In this document: positions 9,907 to 19,830 of the stretch, in pieces | Numbering within the stretch: position 1 is the first letter of the stretch | Layout of the letters: every line of letters begins with the position of its first letter | Assembly: GCF_013371215.1 (NCBI RefSeq) | Contig: NZ_JABWMH010000003.1 | Coordinates: 714,501 to 778,500 of the forward strand | Length of the DNA: 64,000 nucleotides | Source: Parasphingorhabdus flavimaris | Lineage (GTDB): Bacteria > Pseudomonadota > Alphaproteobacteria > Sphingomonadales > Sphingomonadaceae | Direction: 5' to 3' | Notes under the pieces: generated by a model | The model's input: only the letters and a program-made list of their open reading frames with translations | Databases searched by the model: none | What the model was told of the DNA's origin: nothing | Translations under genes and position numbers: made by a program

Positions 9907-9935
9907 TTGACAGAATTAGAGAGTCTCGCCAAAGC
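9907..9935 (+). promoter_or_regulatory. possible internal promoter upstream of tuf
   Basis: A perfect TTGACA (9907-9912) lies about 70 bases before tuf, in the 152-base fusA-tuf gap. At 17 bases spacing the -10 would be CAAAGC, which is poor. The call therefore rests mainly on the -35. Confidence 0.3.
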
Positions 9936-9980
9936 GCGGCGCAGACTATCAAGACGATAGAAAATCAGAGGTAATATAAA

Positions 9981-11171
9981 ATGGCTAAAGAGAAGTTTGA
10001 GCGGAACAAGCCGCACTGCAACATCGGAACCATCGGTCATGTTGACCATGGCAAAACGACGTTGACCGCGGCGATCACCAAAGTGCTTGCTGAATCCAGT
10101 GGCGGTACCGCCGTTGACTTCGCAAATATCGACAAAGCGCCTGAAGAGCGTGAGCGCGGCATCACCATTTCGACGGCCCACGTTGAATATGAAACCGAAG
10201 CCCGTCACTATGCGCACGTCGATTGCCCAGGACATGCCGACTATGTGAAGAACATGATTACCGGTGCTGCTCAGATGGATGGCGCCATTCTCGTGGTTAA
10301 CGCTGCTGACGGCCCAATGCCACAGACCCGTGAGCACATCCTGCTCGCTCGTCAGGTTGGTGTTCCTGCACTCGTTGTCTTCATGAACAAGGTCGACCAG
10401 GTCGATGATGAAGAACTGCTTGAGCTGGTTGAAATGGAAATCCGCGAACTGCTTTCCTATTATGACTTCGACGGCGACGCCATTCCTGTTGTATCCGGTT
10501 CTGCGCTGGCTGCTCTCGAAGGCCGCGACGACGAAATCGGCAAGAACAAGATTCTTGAACTGATGAAAGCTGTCGACGAAGCCATTCCACAGCCAGAGCG
10601 TCCAGTCGACCAGGCATTCCTGATGCCAATCGAAGACGTGTTCTCGATCTCCGGTCGTGGTACGGTTGTTACCGGCCGTGTTGAAACCGGCATCGTCAAT
10701 GTTGGTGACGAATGTGAAATCGTCGGTATCAAAGATACCACGAAGACCACCGTTACCGGCGTTGAAATGTTCCGCAAGCTGCTCGACTCCGGTCAGGCTG
10801 GCGACAACATCGGTGCCTTGATCCGTGGCGTTGACCGTGAATCGGTTGAACGTGGTCAGGTTCTCTGCAAGCCGGGTTCGATTACCCCGCACACAGAATT
10901 CTCGGCTGAAGTTTATGTGTTGTCGAAAGACGAAGGCGGCCGTCACACGCCATTCTTCGCCAACTATCGTCCACAGTTCTACTTCCGCACGACCGACGTA
11001 ACCGGCGAAGTGATCCTTCCTGAGGGCACCGAGATGGTTATGCCAGGTGATAACGTCACCATCGGCGTGAAACTGATTGCTCCAATCGCTATGGATCCAG
11101 GTCTTCGCTTCGCTATTCGCGAAGGTGGCCGTACTGTTGGATCAGGGGTTGTCAGCAACGTAACAAAGTAA
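9981..11171 (+). CDS. tuf: elongation factor Tu
   Basis: A 396-aa EF-Tu that delivers aminoacyl-tRNA to the ribosomal A site as a GTP complex. Motifs are [18 protein letters not shown] and NKVDQVDD, with the conserved domain III end VGSGVV. The ATG follows GAGGTAATATAAA. Two adjacent hairpins with T-runs end the unit before rpsJ. No second tuf copy is visible in the window, although many proteobacteria carry two. Confidence 0.98.
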   Translation: MAKEKFERNKPHCNIGTIGHVDHGKTTLTAAITKVLAESSGGTAVDFANIDKAPEERERGITISTAHVEYETEARHYAHVDCPGHADYVKNMITGAAQMDGAILVVNAADGPMPQTREHILLARQVGVPALVVFMNKVDQVDDEELLELVEMEIRELLSYYDFDGDAIPVVSGSALAALEGRDDEIGKNKILELMKAVDEAIPQPERPVDQAFLMPIEDVFSISGRGTVVTGRVETGIVNVGDECEIVGIKDTTKTTVTGVEMFRKLLDSGQAGDNIGALIRGVDRESVERGQVLCKPGSITPHTEFSAEVYVLSKDEGGRHTPFFANYRPQFYFRTTDVTGEVILPEGTEMVMPGDNVTIGVKLIAPIAMDPGLRFAIREGGRTVGSGVVSNVTK

Positions 11172-11185
11172 TATAGAAACGCCTC

Positions 11186-11239
11186 GCTGCCCGGATCGGT
11201 GATTCGGGCAGCCAGATTTTTCGCCGCTCCGGCTTTTTT
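11186..11239 (+). terminator. tandem terminators after tuf
   Basis: The first hairpin is GCTGCCCG (11186-11193) with CGGGCAGC (11205-11212), followed by CAGATTTTT. Directly after it is a short GCCG-ctc-CGGC stem (11223-11233) followed by six T. Together they mark the end of the str transcription unit before the S10 operon. Confidence 0.7.
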
Positions 11240-11293
11240 CGTTAGAAAATCGGGGCGGTTTATTTTTGGCTCTTTGACATTGGTAACAGGTAC

Positions 11294-11605
11294 ATGGAAA
11301 CGCAGAATATTCGCATCCGCTTGAAGGCATTCGACCATCGGGTTCTGGATCAGGCAACCGGCGATATCGCTGATACTGCACGCCGCACTGGCGCGCTCAT
11401 TCGTGGACCGATACCTTTGCCAACGCACATTGAAAAATTCACCGTAAACCGCGGACCGCACGTGGACAAAAAGTCCCGCGAGCAGTTCGAGGTGCGGACC
11501 TACAAAAGGTTGCTCGATATCGTGCAGCCGACCCCGCAGACGGTCGATGCTTTGATGAAGCTCGACCTTGCTGCTGGTGTGAATGTCGAGATCAAGCTGG
11601 CCTAA
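11294..11605 (+). CDS. rpsJ: 30S ribosomal protein S10
   Basis: A 103-aa S10, a 30S head protein that also serves as NusE in antitermination complexes. The conserved [14 protein letters not shown] and GPIPLPT blocks are present. It opens the S10 operon, but a gap of about 200 bases separates it from rplC. Confidence 0.97.
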   Translation: METQNIRIRLKAFDHRVLDQATGDIADTARRTGALIRGPIPLPTHIEKFTVNRGPHVDKKSREQFEVRTYKRLLDIVQPTPQTVDALMKLDLAAGVNVEIKLA

Positions 11606-11802
11606 GCCACTTGATCAGCGATGCCCGCCATTGGCGGGGATCCAGACGAACGACAGGATACCGCCGGATTTAACCGGGCAGCGTCCTCCGTCTCGTTCCG
11701 AAAGTTTCGGAACAATTACAGCCCGGACGGGGTGACGCATGACAATTTGGGCTGGCAAGCCGGACGAAATGGTTCGTTCGGCCTCTGTGAAGGAGATTGA
11801 TC
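11606..11802 (+). promoter_or_regulatory. structured intercistronic leader between rpsJ and rplC
   Basis: This 197-base gap is long for this operon. It holds a CCCGCC-att-GGCGGG hairpin (11624-11638) and a perfect 9-bp inverted repeat, GTTCCGAAA-g-TTTCGGAAC (11695-11713), upstream of the rplC ribosome site. No ORF is convincing. It may be a regulatory leader; the regulator is unknown. Confidence 0.5.
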
Positions 11803-12639
11803 GTGCGTACAGGCGTGATCGCGAAAAAAATGGGGATGACCCGCTTGTTTCAGGAAGATGGTCGGCACGTGCCGGTAACCGTTCTTTCCCTGGAAGAATG
11901 TCAGGTTGTCGGAGCCCGCAATCAAGAACGTGATGGCTATTTTGCCGTTCAGCTTGGTGCTGGTGCCCGTAAAGCGAAAAATGTAAATAAGCCGCAGCGT
12001 GAAGCTTTTGCCAAGGCAGAAGTTGAGCCAAAAGCGCGAGTTGCCGAATTCCGGGTCGATAGCGAAGATGCTTTGCTCCCCATCGGTGCTACCGTGACTG
12101 CAGACCACTTCATTGCCGGCCAGATGGTTGATATCCAGGGTGTTACCCAGGGTAAAGGCTTCGCCGGTGCGATGAAGCGCTGGGGTTTCGGCGGTATGCG
12201 CGCAACTCATGGTGTTTCCATCTCTCACCGTGCCCACGGTTCTACTGGTCAAAACCAGGATCCGGGCAAGGTGTTCAAGGGCAAGAAAATGGCCGGTCAC
12301 ATGGGCGCGAGAAATCGTACCCAGCAGAATCTGGAAATCGTCCGTACAGACGCCGCTCGCGGTTTGATCTTTGTGCGCGGCAGCGTTCCCGGTTCCAAGG
12401 GTGGCTGGCTTCTGGTTAAAGATGCAGTGAAAGTTGCTCTTCCCGAAGGCGTTCCATTCCCGGGTGCCATGCGCCGCAACGCGGATGAAACGAAAACGGA
12501 AGACGCGCCTGCAGGCATGATCGAAGCGGATGCAGCGATCGAAGCGCCAGCTAGCCCGACCGATGCAGAAGTAGCGGCAGCAGCTGCGGCTCCAGCAGAG
12601 AAATCTGATGCTGCAGATGATGCAGGGAAGGAGGGCTAA
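11803..12639 (+). CDS. rplC: 50S ribosomal protein L3, with C-terminal extension
   Basis: L3 of 278 aa, an early-assembly 23S rRNA-binding protein near the peptidyl transferase centre. The GTG at 11803, seven bases after AAGGAG, gives the canonical N-terminus (M)[15 protein letters not shown]. The body contains the expected [13 protein letters not shown] and [19 protein letters not shown] blocks. About 60 residues beyond the usual end form an Ala/Asp/Glu-rich, probably disordered acidic tail. Similar tails occur in alphaproteobacterial L3. Confidence 0.97.
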   Translation: MRTGVIAKKMGMTRLFQEDGRHVPVTVLSLEECQVVGARNQERDGYFAVQLGAGARKAKNVNKPQREAFAKAEVEPKARVAEFRVDSEDALLPIGATVTADHFIAGQMVDIQGVTQGKGFAGAMKRWGFGGMRATHGVSISHRAHGSTGQNQDPGKVFKGKKMAGHMGARNRTQQNLEIVRTDAARGLIFVRGSVPGSKGGWLLVKDAVKVALPEGVPFPGAMRRNADETKTEDAPAGMIEADAAIEAPASPTDAEVAAAAAAPAEKSDAADDAGKEG

Positions 12640-12642
12640 GCC

Positions 12643-13269
12643 ATGAAATTGAAAGTGATAACCCTCGACGCCAAAGCCAAGGGCGACATCGAATTGAACG
12701 ATGACGTTTTCGGTATCGAAGCGCGTGCAGATATTCTTCACCGTGTCGTTAACTGGCAGCGCGAAAAAGCACGCGGGACGGCTCGTCCGACCCGTGAGCG
12801 TTCGGACGTTGCCCGGACCGGCAAGAAGTACGGCAATCAGAAGGGCGGCGGTACAGCTCGTCATGGCGACCGTCGTGCTCCGATCTTCATCGGTGGTGGT
12901 AAAGCCCACGGTGCCCGCAAGCGTGATTTCAATCCTTCGCTGAACAAGAAAGTTCGCGCATTGGGTCTGAAGATGGCGCTGAGCGACAAGGTCAAAAACG
13001 AAAATCTGATCGTGCTTGAAAATATTGATTTGAAGGAAGCCAAAACACAGGCGCTTCTGGCCAATATCGCAAAGCTTGGTTTCGGCAAATCTGCACTGAT
13101 CATGGATGGTGATGTTGTGAATGACGCTTTCTCGAAAGCATCGAACAACATTCCACGCATCAACGTGATGTCAGCTGCCGGTGCCAATGTTTATGACATT
13201 TTGAACCATGAAACCCTGGTGCTGACGCGCGCAGCGGTAGAAAAGCTGGAGGCGCGCTTCAATGGCTAA
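12643..13269 (+). CDS. rplD: 50S ribosomal protein L4
   Basis: A 208-aa L4 with the conserved extended loop ([18 protein letters not shown]) that lines the nascent-peptide exit tunnel. In E. coli L4 also represses the S10 operon. It starts four bases after rplC and its end overlaps rplW by 8 bases. Confidence 0.97.
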   Translation: MKLKVITLDAKAKGDIELNDDVFGIEARADILHRVVNWQREKARGTARPTRERSDVARTGKKYGNQKGGGTARHGDRRAPIFIGGGKAHGARKRDFNPSLNKKVRALGLKMALSDKVKNENLIVLENIDLKEAKTQALLANIAKLGFGKSALIMDGDVVNDAFSKASNNIPRINVMSAAGANVYDILNHETLVLTRAAVEKLEARFNG

Positions 13270-13570
13270 AAAAGAAGCTGTCGATATCCGTCATTATGAC
13301 GTGATTGTTGGCCCGCACATCACCGAAAAATCAACCTTGCTCAGCGAACATAACGCTGTGGTGTTCAAAGTTGCGAACACGGCAACCAAGCCGCAGATCA
13401 AGGCAGCCATCGAGGCGTTGTTTGATGTCAAAGTCAAGAACGTCAACACGCTGGTGCAAAAGGGCAAGACCAAGAAGTGGAAGGGTCGTCCCTACACTCG
13501 TAACGACATCAAGAAGGCTGTTGTCACTTTGGCCGAAGGCCAGACCATTGACATCACCACGGGAGTTTAA
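13262..13570 (+). CDS. rplW: 50S ribosomal protein L23
   Basis: A 102-aa L23, located at the tunnel exit, where it docks trigger factor and SRP. The conserved ITEKSTLL and [20 protein letters not shown] blocks are present. Its ATG lies inside the end of rplD, implying translational coupling. Confidence 0.97.
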   Translation: MAKKEAVDIRHYDVIVGPHITEKSTLLSEHNAVVFKVANTATKPQIKAAIEALFDVKVKNVNTLVQKGKTKKWKGRPYTRNDIKKAVVTLAEGQTIDITTGV

Positions 13571-13576
13571 GGGCAC

Positions 13577-14413
13577 ATGGCATTAAAATCCTATAAACCG
13601 ACGAGCCCCGCCCGGCGTGGTCTTATCCTGGTCGACAAGAGCGGCCTGTGGAAAGGCAAGCCTGTCAAGAAGCTTGTCGAAGGCAAGAACAAGACGGGTG
13701 GCCGGAACAACAAGGGTCATGTTACATCGCGCGGCATCGCCGGCGGTCACAAGCAACGCTATCGTCTGATCGATTTCAAGCGGCGCAAGTGGGACATGGC
13801 GGCTACGGTCGAGCGGATCGAATATGATCCCAACCGCACTGCCTTTATCGCGCTGTTGAAATATGAAGACGGCGAACTGGCCTATATCATTGCACCGCAG
13901 CGTCTCGACGTTGGCGACAGCGTGATTGCCGGTCACAAGACCGACGTGAAGCCGGGTAACGCGATGCTATTGTCGCAGATGCCCGTCGGTACGATCGTCC
14001 ACAATGTCGAAATGAAGCCAGGTAAGGGCGGCCAGATCGCTCGTTCCGCCGGTGCTTATGTCCAGATTGTCGGTCGTGATCGCGGTATGATCATTGTTCG
14101 CCTCAAGAGCGGCGAGCAACGTTACCTGCGCTCCGATTGCATGGCGACCGTTGGCGCGGTTTCCAACCCCGACAATTCGAACCAGAATTTCGGCAAGGCA
14201 GGCCGCACCCGCTGGAAGGGACGTCGTCCTCTTACCCGCGGTGTTGCAAAGAACCCAGTCGATCACCCGCATGGTGGTGGTGAAGGTCGGACATCCGGTG
14301 GTCGTCATCCAGTGACGCCATGGGGTAAACCAACCAAGGGTGCTCGTACCCGTAGCAACAAATCGACTGACAAGATGATCATCCGGTCGCGTCACGCGAA
14401 GAAGAAGAGGTAA
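13577..14413 (+). CDS. rplB: 50S ribosomal protein L2
   Basis: A 278-aa L2, required for subunit association and peptidyl-transferase activity. The functionally essential histidine region [14 protein letters not shown] is intact, as is [19 protein letters not shown]. The start is six bases after the rplW stop. Confidence 0.98.
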   Translation: MALKSYKPTSPARRGLILVDKSGLWKGKPVKKLVEGKNKTGGRNNKGHVTSRGIAGGHKQRYRLIDFKRRKWDMAATVERIEYDPNRTAFIALLKYEDGELAYIIAPQRLDVGDSVIAGHKTDVKPGNAMLLSQMPVGTIVHNVEMKPGKGGQIARSAGAYVQIVGRDRGMIIVRLKSGEQRYLRSDCMATVGAVSNPDNSNQNFGKAGRTRWKGRRPLTRGVAKNPVDHPHGGGEGRTSGGRHPVTPWGKPTKGARTRSNKSTDKMIIRSRHAKKKR

Positions 14414-14415
14414 GC

Positions 14416-14691
14416 ATGGCTCGTTCCATCAAAAAAGGTCCATTTGTTGACCTCCACCTGCTGAAAAAAGCGCAGACTGCGCAGGAAAACAATGCTCGTA
14501 CCCCGATCAAGACCTGGTCGCGTCGTTCTACTGTTCTTCCTGACTTTGTCGGCCTGACCTTCAGCGTTTACAACGGCATGAAGTTCATCCCGGTTTCGGT
14601 GAATGAAGACATGGTCGGTCACAAGCTTGGCGAGTTCGCTCCAACGCGTAACTACTACGGCCATGGCGCTGACAAAAAAGGCAAGAAATAA
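14416..14691 (+). CDS. rpsS: 30S ribosomal protein S19
   Basis: A 91-aa S19, a 30S head protein forming bridges to the 50S subunit. The N-terminus [17 protein letters not shown] and the C-terminal [15 protein letters not shown] are typical. Its last base is shared with the first base of rplV. Confidence 0.98.
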   Translation: MARSIKKGPFVDLHLLKKAQTAQENNARTPIKTWSRRSTVLPDFVGLTFSVYNGMKFIPVSVNEDMVGHKLGEFAPTRNYYGHGADKKGKK

Positions 14692-15074
14692 TGGGTAAGG
14701 CATCATCACCCCGCCGCGTTGGCGACAATGAAGCTTTGGCTGTCGGCAATTCCATTCGTGGTTCTGCCCAGAAGCTGAACTTGGTTGCTCAATTGATCCG
14801 TGGCCACAAGGCTGGCGACGCGCTGAACATCCTTTCCTTCTCGAAGAAGGCGATGGCAAAAGACGTCAGCAAGGTTCTGGCTTCGGCTATCGCCAATGCC
14901 GAGAATAATCACAATCTGGATGTCGATGCTTTGATCGTTCACGAAGCGAGCGTCGGCAAGTCAATCACGATGAAGCGCTGGAAAGCGCGTGCTCGTGGTC
15001 GTTCAGCCAAGATTATCAAGCCATTTAGCCGCGTCCGCATTGTCGTGCGCGAGCATGAAGAGGAAGAGGCGTAA
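14691..15074 (+). CDS. rplV: 50S ribosomal protein L22
   Basis: A 127-aa L22 whose beta-hairpin lines the exit tunnel and interacts with macrolides. The conserved segment [18 protein letters not shown] and the hairpin [14 protein letters not shown] are present. It overlaps rpsS by one base. Confidence 0.97.
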   Translation: MGKASSPRRVGDNEALAVGNSIRGSAQKLNLVAQLIRGHKAGDALNILSFSKKAMAKDVSKVLASAIANAENNHNLDVDALIVHEASVGKSITMKRWKARARGRSAKIIKPFSRVRIVVREHEEEEA

Positions 15075-15076
15075 CC

Positions 15077-15778
15077 ATGGGTCAAAAGAGTAATCCTATC
15101 GGGCTTCGCCTGCAGATCAACCGGACCTGGGATAGTCGCTGGTATGCGGAAGGTTCCAATTACGGCGAGCTCTTGATGGAAGACATCAAGATGCGCAAAT
15201 TCATCTTTAAAGAACTGCCTCAGGCAGCGATTTCAAAGGTTGTCATCGAGCGCCCGGCCAAGAATTGCCGCGTTTCTATCTATGCTGCCCGTCCTGGTGT
15301 GATCATCGGGAAAAAAGGCGCGGATATCGAAAAGCTGCGTCGCAAGCTGAGCGAAATGACGTCGAGCGACGTTTCGCTGAACATCGTCGAAATCCGCAAG
15401 CCGGAAGTTGACGCGAAGCTGGTGGCTCAGGGCATTGGTGATCAGCTGATCCGCCGTGTTGCATTCCGGCGCGCCATGAAGCGCGCAGTGCAGTCTGCAT
15501 TGCGCCTTGGTGCCGAAGGTATTAAAATTGTTTGTGGTGGCCGTTTGGGCGGCGCGGAAATCGCGCGGGTTGAATGGTATCGCGAAGGCCGCGTGCCGCT
15601 CCATACGCTGCGCGCCAATATCGACTATGCTGAATATGAAGCGCTGACCGCTTACGGCATCATCGGTATCAAGGTCTGGATTTTCAAAGGCGAAATATTG
15701 GGTCACGATCCAATGGCTCAGGATCGGTTGAACGTGGAAGCACAGACTTCCGGCGTCCGTCCGCAGCACCAACGTTGA
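15077..15778 (+). CDS. rpsC: 30S ribosomal protein S3
   Basis: A 233-aa S3 that forms part of the mRNA entry pore. The KH-type segment [17 protein letters not shown] and the C-terminal [24 protein letters not shown] are diagnostic. The start is two bases after rplV. Confidence 0.98.
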   Translation: MGQKSNPIGLRLQINRTWDSRWYAEGSNYGELLMEDIKMRKFIFKELPQAAISKVVIERPAKNCRVSIYAARPGVIIGKKGADIEKLRRKLSEMTSSDVSLNIVEIRKPEVDAKLVAQGIGDQLIRRVAFRRAMKRAVQSALRLGAEGIKIVCGGRLGGAEIARVEWYREGRVPLHTLRANIDYAEYEALTAYGIIGIKVWIFKGEILGHDPMAQDRLNVEAQTSGVRPQHQR

Positions 15779-15802
15779 TATTTGAGGAATAGGTAGAGCA
15801 TC

Positions 15803-16234
15803 ATGCTGCAACCCAAGAAACATAAATTCCGCAAGGCTTTCAAAGGCCGGATTAAAGGTAAGGCGCCAGGCGGTGCTACTCTGAACTTCGGCAGCTATGG
15901 CCTGAAAGCCATGGAACCGGACCGGATTACCGCCCGTCAGATCGAAGCGGCTCGCCGCGCGATCACGCGTCACATCAAACGTCAGGGCCGGTTGTGGATC
16001 CGGATTTTTCCCGACGTGCCAGTATCCAAGAAGCCTGCCGAAGTTCGTCAGGGTAAAGGTAAGGGCTCGGTTGAATATTGGGCTGCTCGGGTCAAGCCAG
16101 GTCGGATTTTGTTCGAACTGGACGGCGTTCCCGGACCGATAGCAGCAGTCGCTTTCGAGCGGGCAGCGATGAAGCTCCCGATCAAGACAAAGGTTGTGGC
16201 CCGCCTCGGCGATACGTCACATCTGGAAGGTTAA
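15803..16234 (+). CDS. rplP: 50S ribosomal protein L16
   Basis: A 143-aa L16, needed for A-site tRNA positioning. Diagnostic segments are [16 protein letters not shown] and [19 protein letters not shown]. The Arg in this last region is the usual hydroxylation site in species with YcfD; whether it is modified here is unknown. Confidence 0.97.
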   Translation: MLQPKKHKFRKAFKGRIKGKAPGGATLNFGSYGLKAMEPDRITARQIEAARRAITRHIKRQGRLWIRIFPDVPVSKKPAEVRQGKGKGSVEYWAARVKPGRILFELDGVPGPIAAVAFERAAMKLPIKTKVVARLGDTSHLEG

Positions 16235-16239
16235 GGTAG

Positions 16240-16458
16240 ATGAGCATTAAGACAGAAGATTTGCGGACCAAAACCGACGATGAACTCGGGGCGGAACTGG
16301 GCGAACTGAAGCGCGAGGCATTCAACCTGCGTTTTCAGGCTGCGACCAACCAGCTCGAAAAGCCAAGCCGGACCCGCGAAGTGCGTCGCACGATCGCCCG
16401 GATCAAAACATTGCAGGCCGAGCGTGCAAACGCGGCGACCGCAGAAGCTAAGGCGTAA
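16240..16458 (+). CDS. rpmC: 50S ribosomal protein L29
   Basis: A 72-aa two-helix protein near the tunnel exit. The conserved LGELKREAFNLRFQAATNQLEKPSR pattern identifies L29. It starts five bases after rplP; a C-terminal Ala-rich tail is slightly longer than in E. coli. Confidence 0.96.
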   Translation: MSIKTEDLRTKTDDELGAELGELKREAFNLRFQAATNQLEKPSRTREVRRTIARIKTLQAERANAATAEAKA

Positions 16459-16467
16459 GGAACCGAT

Positions 16468-16830
16468 ATGCCAAAACGTATTCTCACCGGCACGGTTGTG
16501 TCAGACAAGGGCGACAAGACAGTTGTCGTCAATGTCGAACGCAAGGTGAAGCACCCGCTTTACGGAAAAATTATCCGGCGCTCGAAAAAATATCATGCGC
16601 ATGATGAAAATAACGAGATCAGCATGGGTGAAACCGTGCGTATCGAGGAAACGCGTCCGATTTCCAAGTTGAAGACCTGGAAAGTTCTGGAGCGGGTCGG
16701 CGCAGCAGCCGGTGTAGCAACACCGACCGTCAGCGAGATTACGGCTAGCGATCCGAAAGACGAAAAGGTCAAGGCGCCAGTGAAGCCACAGGCTGAACCC
16801 GCTGCCGAAGAAAAGGCCGCAGGCGAATAA
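16468..16830 (+). CDS. rpsQ: 30S ribosomal protein S17, with C-terminal extension
   Basis: A 120-aa S17, a primary 16S rRNA binder. The OB-fold core ([40 protein letters not shown]) occupies the first ~80 residues. The remaining ~35 residues are an Ala/Glu/Lys/Pro-rich tail absent from E. coli S17. It is the last gene of the S10-like block before a small hairpin-bearing gap. Confidence 0.96.
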   Translation: MPKRILTGTVVSDKGDKTVVVNVERKVKHPLYGKIIRRSKKYHAHDENNEISMGETVRIEETRPISKLKTWKVLERVGAAAGVATPTVSEITASDPKDEKVKAPVKPQAEPAAEEKAAGE

Positions 16831-16839
16831 TTAGAATAT

Positions 16840-16887
16840 CCCGGTAGGTACCGGGGTGACGACGTAGGAAACGCCCGGTTCGCCGGG
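16840..16887 (+). promoter_or_regulatory. two hairpins at the S10/spc operon junction
   Basis: The 80-base gap between rpsQ and rplN holds CCCGGT-aggt-ACCGGG (16840-16855) and CCCGG-ttcg-CCGGG (16874-16887), the second followed by TTT. It sits where the E. coli S10 and spc operons are separated. A regulatory or partial terminator role is inferred. Confidence 0.5.
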
Positions 16888-16910
16888 TTTATGAAGAAGG
16901 AATTGGATCC

Positions 16911-17279
16911 ATGATCCAGATGCAATCGAACCTGGAGGTCGCTGACAATAGCGGAGCCAAACGCGTGCAGTGCATCAAGGTGCTGGGCGGCTCTAAGCGT
17001 CGCTTTGCCGGCGTTGGCGACATCATTGTTGTGTCGATCAAGGAAGCTGCTCCACGCGGCAAGGTCAAGAAGGGCGACGTTCACCGGGCGGTGATCGTGC
17101 GCACGAAGAAAGACATCCGTCGCAAGGACGGCTCGGTCATTCGCTTTGACAGCAATGCAGCGGTTCTGGTCAACAACAACCAGGAGCCAATCGGCACCCG
17201 CATTTTTGGCCCCGTGGTTCGTGAACTGCGTGCGAAAAAGCATATGAAAATCATCAGCCTTGCGCCGGAGGTAATCTAA
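16911..17279 (+). CDS. rplN: 50S ribosomal protein L14
   Basis: A 122-aa L14, a subunit-interface protein. The start [18 protein letters not shown] and the end [19 protein letters not shown] are canonical. It opens the spc-type block; AAGGAATTGGATCC precedes the ATG. Confidence 0.98.
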   Translation: MIQMQSNLEVADNSGAKRVQCIKVLGGSKRRFAGVGDIIVVSIKEAAPRGKVKKGDVHRAVIVRTKKDIRRKDGSVIRFDSNAAVLVNNNQEPIGTRIFGPVVRELRAKKHMKIISLAPEVI

Positions 17280-17281
17280 TC

Positions 17282-17605
17282 ATGGCCAACGCAAAGATCA
17301 AAAAAGGCGACACCGTTGTTGTTCTGTCCGGCAAGGACAAGGGCAAGTCGGGTGAAGTCAGCAAAGTGATGCCGAAGGATGGCAAGTGCATCGTTTCGGG
17401 CATCAACATTGCTGTTCGTCACCGCAAGCCGACCCAGGCAAACCCTCAGGGTGGCCTCGAGCGGCGCGAAGCAGCGATGCACATCAGCAAAGTGGCTCTG
17501 GCGGATCCGAAAGACGGCAAGCCGACGCGGGTCCGATTTGAAAAGACAGAAGACGGAAAGATGCAGCGTATCGCTGTAAAGTCCGGGGAGAAAGTCGATG
17601 GCTGA
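17282..17605 (+). CDS. rplX: 50S ribosomal protein L24
   Basis: A 107-aa L24, an assembly initiator on 23S rRNA. The KOW motif is clear ([18 protein letters not shown]). Its end overlaps the start of rplE by 8 bases. Confidence 0.97.
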   Translation: MANAKIKKGDTVVVLSGKDKGKSGEVSKVMPKDGKCIVSGINIAVRHRKPTQANPQGGLERREAAMHISKVALADPKDGKPTRVRFEKTEDGKMQRIAVKSGEKVDG

Positions 17606-18185
17606 TAAAAAATATATCCCACGCATGCGCACCAAATATGACGAGGAAATCGTCAAAGCGATGCAGGAAAAATTCAACTATTCCAATCACATGGAAGTTC
17701 CTCGGATCTCGATGATCACGATCAACATGGGTGTGGGCGAAGGCAGTCAGGACAAGAAAAAAGTCGCGACCGCAGCCGCAGAAATGGAATTGATTGCTGG
17801 TCAGAAGCCAGTGATTACCAAGGCGAAAAACTCGATCGCGACGTTCAAGTTGCGTGAAGGCATGCCAATTGGTTGCAAAGTCAATCTGCGTCGGGAACGG
17901 ATGTACGAATTCATCGATCGTCTGGTGACCGTGGCTATGCCGCGTATCCGAGATTTTCGTGGTCTGAATCCGAAAAGCTTTGACGGCCGTGGCAATTTCG
18001 CCATGGGTCTGAAAGAGCAGATCATTTTCCCGGAAATCGCCTATGACAACATCGATGTTGTCCGCGGCATGGACGTGATCGTAACGACGACCGCAAAAAC
18101 AGACGACGAAGCGCGTGCGCTTTTGGCACTATTTGGTTTCCCGTTCCCTAAAGAGGAACAATCGGAAGAAAAAGAAGCCGCGTGA
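17598..18185 (+). CDS. rplE: 50S ribosomal protein L5
   Basis: A 195-aa L5 that binds 5S rRNA and contacts P-site tRNA. Conserved segments are [10 protein letters not shown]-like [26 protein letters not shown] and [21 protein letters not shown] short Glu-rich tail is slightly longer than in E. coli. The ATG lies inside the end of rplX. Confidence 0.97.
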   Translation: MADKKYIPRMRTKYDEEIVKAMQEKFNYSNHMEVPRISMITINMGVGEGSQDKKKVATAAAEMELIAGQKPVITKAKNSIATFKLREGMPIGCKVNLRRERMYEFIDRLVTVAMPRIRDFRGLNPKSFDGRGNFAMGLKEQIIFPEIAYDNIDVVRGMDVIVTTTAKTDDEARALLALFGFPFPKEEQSEEKEAA

Positions 18186-18222
18186 GCGCGCTTCATAATA
18201 CGGAAGGACGAGAACTTAAGTC

Positions 18223-18528
18223 ATGGCGAAACTGAGTTCCATTAACAGAAACGAAAAACGCAAGCGGATGGTGAAGAAATACGCCGGCCGTTATGCGAAA
18301 TTGAAGGCTATGGCAGCAGACCAGTCTCTTGATGAGACCGAGCGTCTGATGGCACGCCTCAAGATGGCGGAAATACCGCGCAATGCGAATCCAACCCGCG
18401 TGCGCAACCGCTGTGAAACCACAGGACGGCCGCGCGGCTATTACCGCAAATTCCGCCTGTGCCGTATCGAGCTGAGAGACATGGCCAACAAAGGTCTGAT
18501 TCCCGGCGTAACGAAATCAAGCTGGTAA
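18223..18528 (+). CDS. rpsN: 30S ribosomal protein S14
   Basis: A 101-aa S14 of the long type without the zinc-ribbon cysteines (the C-C-C-C set of the short form is absent). That form is normal in zinc-replete proteobacteria. The C-terminal [20 protein letters not shown] and [12 protein letters not shown] are diagnostic. Confidence 0.97.
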   Translation: MAKLSSINRNEKRKRMVKKYAGRYAKLKAMAADQSLDETERLMARLKMAEIPRNANPTRVRNRCETTGRPRGYYRKFRLCRIELRDMANKGLIPGVTKSSW

Positions 18529-18540
18529 GGGAGAGATAAT

Positions 18541-18936
18541 ATGGCTTTTACCGATCCCTTGGGTGACATGCTCACCCGTATCCGTAACGGACAACAGGCG
18601 CGCAAAGACAGCGTGGTAACTCCTGCGTCCAAATTGCGTGGTGCCGTCCTCGAAGTGTTGCAGCGCGAAGGTTATATTCGTGGCTACAGCGAAGAAGAGG
18701 TCAACAAGCACCCCGGTCTGCGGATTGAATTGAAATATTTTGAAGGCGAGCCGGCTATCCGCCACGTGGCCCGCGTTTCAAAGCCTGGTCGTCGCGTCTA
18801 TAGCGGTTCGGAAGATCTGCCACGGGTTCGCAATGGCCTGGGCATAACAATCGTATCGACGCCCAAAGGTGTTTTGTCTGACGCAGAAGCGCGTCATGCA
18901 AAGGTCGGCGGCGAAGTACTGGCTGAGGTATTCTAA
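18541..18936 (+). CDS. rpsH: 30S ribosomal protein S8
   Basis: A 131-aa S8, a primary 16S rRNA binder and in E. coli the spc-operon repressor acting at rplE. The start [18 protein letters not shown] and the end [19 protein letters not shown] are typical. Confidence 0.97.
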   Translation: MAFTDPLGDMLTRIRNGQQARKDSVVTPASKLRGAVLEVLQREGYIRGYSEEEVNKHPGLRIELKYFEGEPAIRHVARVSKPGRRVYSGSEDLPRVRNGLGITIVSTPKGVLSDAEARHAKVGGEVLAEVF

Positions 18937-18938
18937 TC

Positions 18939-19472
18939 ATGTCCCGTATTGGCAAAAAATCAGTAGCTATTCCGGACGGCGTCACCGCTGTGATGGAAGA
19001 TGGTCTGGTCAAGATCAAAGGACCCAAGGGCGAACTTACGACCCCGATGTCTGACGATCTGACCTATGAACTGAGCGACGGCGGTTTGCAGGTTATGCCG
19101 GCAAACAAGTCGAAAACCGCACGTGCCTTCTGGGGCATGCAGCGTACGCTGGTCCAGAATCTGGTCGAAGGCGTAACCGCCGGGTTCACCAAGGTTCTGG
19201 AAATCAACGGCGTTGGTTATCGTGCAGCCGCTCAGGGCAAGAACCTCAACCTGCAGCTCGGTTACAGTCACGACGTCAATTTTGCGATCCCGGACGGTAT
19301 CGAAATCAAGACGCCTGACCAGACGACCATCGAAATTTCCGGCATGGACAAGCAAAAAGTTGGCCAGGTCGCTGCTGAAATCCGGCGCTGGCGCAAGCCC
19401 GAGCCGTATAAAGGCAAGGGTATCAAATATCGCGGCGAATATATTTTCCGCAAAGAAGGGAAGAAGAAATAA
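18939..19472 (+). CDS. rplF: 50S ribosomal protein L6
   Basis: A 177-aa L6 near the GTPase centre. The N-terminus MSRIGKKSVAIPDGV and the C-terminal RRWRKPEPYKGKGIKYRGE are canonical. It starts two bases after rpsH. Confidence 0.98.
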   Translation: MSRIGKKSVAIPDGVTAVMEDGLVKIKGPKGELTTPMSDDLTYELSDGGLQVMPANKSKTARAFWGMQRTLVQNLVEGVTAGFTKVLEINGVGYRAAAQGKNLNLQLGYSHDVNFAIPDGIEIKTPDQTTIEISGMDKQKVGQVAAEIRRWRKPEPYKGKGIKYRGEYIFRKEGKKK

Positions 19473-19475
19473 GCC

Positions 19476-19829
19476 ATGGCGAATATTTCTCAGTTCAAAC
19501 GGCGCCAGCAACGCGTACGCAGCAAATTGCGCAAGCGCGGGCTCTCAAAGCCTCGTTTGTCCGTGCATCGCACGAGCCGGCATATCTATGCTCAGGTTAT
19601 CGACGATGCCGAGGGCAAAACGCTGGCTTCCGCTTCGACCATCGACAAGGCGTCCAAAGTCAAGACCGGTGCGGATAGCAATGCTGCCGCCGATGTTGGC
19701 AAGCGCGTTGCCGAAGCAGCCAAGAAGGCTGGCGTTAAAGAAGTAATTTTTGACCGTGGCGGGTTCCTGTTTCACGGACGTGTGAAGGCTCTGGCCGACG
19801 CAGCACGTGAAGGCGGATTGGAGTTTTAA
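19476..19829 (+). CDS. rplR: 50S ribosomal protein L18
   Basis: A 117-aa L18 that binds 5S rRNA. The [18 protein letters not shown] segment and the C-terminal [20 protein letters not shown] are diagnostic. Confidence 0.97.
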   Translation: MANISQFKRRQQRVRSKLRKRGLSKPRLSVHRTSRHIYAQVIDDAEGKTLASASTIDKASKVKTGADSNAAADVGKRVAEAAKKAGVKEVIFDRGGFLFHGRVKALADAAREGGLEF

Positions 19830-19830
19830 T

